Shown one piece after another: positions 10,820-11,842 of a stretch of DNA of 11,842 bases (within the stretch, counting starts at the first letter, position 1; every line of letters starts with the position of its first letter). A program made the translations under genes and the position numbers. Where the stretch lies: contig DBWK01000091.1 of assembly GCA_002308875.1 (NCBI GenBank), positions 4,159 to 16,000 of the forward strand. Reading direction: 5' to 3'. The notes beneath the pieces were generated by a model. That model did no database searches and was not told where the DNA came from. It saw only the letters and a list, made by a program, of their open reading frames with translations. The DNA comes from Treponema sp. UBA1240. Its GTDB lineage: Bacteria; Spirochaetota; Spirochaetia; Treponematales; Treponemataceae.

Positions 10820-11842
10820 ATGGGAATAAGCGCCAAGTTCAAGGAAACAGTTTTTTCGGTTGTGCCCGTTGTTGTTATTGTTGTTATACTCGGGCTCACT
10901 GTTGCTCCTCTGCCCAAACGCACAATACTTGATTTTGTTATTGGTGCTTTACTGATTATTCCGGGCTTGTCGCTATTTCTGCAGGGTGTGGACATAGGCA
11001 TTCTTCCCGCGGGACAGATGGTAGGCGCCGCCCTTACGCAAAAAAAGAGCCTTACACTTCTTTTGGGCATTTCGTTTGTAATAGGCTTTCTGGTTACAAT
11101 CGCCGAACCTGATGTTCAGGTACTTGCCGAACAATTTAAAAACGTAAATCCAGTTGTCGCAAAACTACCCCTTGTTCTTTCAATCGCATTCGGCGTTGGA
11201 ATCTTTGTAATGATAGGACTTGCAAGGTCAGTATTCAAGATTCCTCTAAATTTGATACTTATTTTCTTCTATATAATACTGTTTATTACAGCGTTTTTTG
11301 TTTCAAGTGACTTTTTAGGAATTTCGTTTGATGCGGGCGGCGCCACTACGGGACCAATGACTGTTCCGTTTATAATGGCACTTGGACTGGGTGTTGCCCG
11401 CTCATCAGGACAAAAGGACTGCTTTGGACTTACTGGAATTGCTTCCATCGGACCTATAATGAGCGTTTTAGTATATTCGTTGTTTATTGGATCAGGCAGC
11501 AGTACGGCTGTTACAGAAGCAGCCGGTGAAGCAACACGAAGCGGTTTTTTGAACCTGCTGCTTCCTTCGGCGGGCGAAGTTCTGCTCTCGCTTGCTCCGC
11601 TTATTGTTATGTTTACTGCATTTCAGCTTTTCCTTATAAAAATGCCGCCTGTTCAGCGCACAAAGATGATTGTAGGCGTTGTTTACAGCTTTGTTGGGCT
11701 TACGCTGTTCCTGACCGGAGTAAAAGGCGGTTTTATGCCCGCCGGACTGCTTTTGGGAGGAACGCTTGCCGCCAATGCAGCCGCAACAGGCGGCTGGGCT
11801 TTTTTTGTCCTGATTCTTACCGGTTTTGTTTTTGGCGCGATT
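10820..11842 (+). CDS. DUF1538 family multi-pass membrane protein, 3' end outside window
   Basis: The frame is open from the ATG at 10820 to the last base (341 codons, no stop); a TGA at 10817-10819 directly before it makes this the first possible ATG. The protein is very hydrophobic, with roughly nine or ten membrane segments. Recognisable features are IAEPDVQVLA (95-103) and FDAGGATTGPMTVPFI (170-185), which I associate with DUF1538 (PF07556). An internal duplication is visible: RTILDFVIGALLIIPGLSLF followed by LPAG (34-65) resembles RTKMIVGVVYSFVGLTLF followed by MPAG (280-309). The second repeat is cut by the window end just where an AEP-type motif would be expected. The function of the family is unknown; a transport role is plausible from the topology and glycine-rich segments. 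No ribosome-binding site is visible. It diverges from the B6 kinase gene. Confidence 0.85.
   Translation, partial: MGISAKFKETVFSVVPVVVIVVILGLTVAPLPKRTILDFVIGALLIIPGLSLFLQGVDIGILPAGQMVGAALTQKKSLTLLLGISFVIGFLVTIAEPDVQVLAEQFKNVNPVVAKLPLVLSIAFGVGIFVMIGLARSVFKIPLNLILIFFYIILFITAFFVSSDFLGISFDAGGATTGPMTVPFIMALGLGVARSSGQKDCFGLTGIASIGPIMSVLVYSLFIGSGSSTAVTEAAGEATRSGFLNLLLPSAGEVLLSLAPLIVMFTAFQLFLIKMPPVQRTKMIVGVVYSFVGLTLFLTGVKGGFMPAGLLLGGTLAANAAATGGWAFFVLILTGFVFGAI

Noticed and set aside
10813..11070. An 85-codon minus-strand frame opposite the DUF1538 gene
   Set aside because: It lies wholly on the complementary strand of a well-supported membrane protein gene.

Overview
The window looks like a piece of a spirochaete chromosome, most likely a carbohydrate-fermenting Treponema. 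This is inferred from the mildly AT-rich, lysine-rich coding style, the signal peptide ending in a GGKKD-type start of the mature binding protein, and the gene types. No database search was possible. I see no rRNA, tRNA, CRISPR array, insertion sequence or phage gene.

Layout. Positions 1-405 hold the C-terminal end of a GH36 alpha-galactosidase. A 162-base gap carries the promoter of a LacI-family regulator (568-1575). Next comes a strong promoter with a LacI-type operator at its transcription start, and then a seven-gene run on the plus strand: sugar-binding protein (1757-3046), two CUT1 ABC permeases (3169-4056, 4053-4886), a cytoplasmic GH31 glycosidase related to YicI (4891-7176), an aldo-keto reductase (7198-8208), a zinc medium-chain dehydrogenase (8250-9311) and a FucU-type sugar mutarotase (9311-9739). 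A 13-bp hairpin terminator closes the run. Convergent to it is a pyridoxal/pyridoxamine kinase (9810-10640, minus). Divergent from that kinase is a DUF1538 membrane protein (10820 to the window end, plus strand, incomplete).

How the genes may work together. The binding protein and permeases import an alpha-linked glycoside; no ATPase gene is present, so a shared one elsewhere must power them. The GH31 enzyme splits the glycoside in the cytoplasm. The mutarotase equilibrates the anomers of the released sugar. The aldo-keto reductase plus the zinc dehydrogenase could convert the aldose to a ketose through a polyol (for example xylose-xylitol-xylulose, glucose-sorbitol-fructose or galactose-galactitol-tagatose). 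No isomerase or sugar kinase is present. This polyol (oxidoreductive) reading is the most interesting hypothesis here. It is supported by gene content and by cofactor-site residues suggesting that both oxidoreductases use NAD(H), but the substrate is not proven. The LacI regulator next to the promoter is the likely sugar-responsive repressor. A strong hairpin between the binding-protein gene and the permeases probably sets a high ratio of binding protein to transporter.
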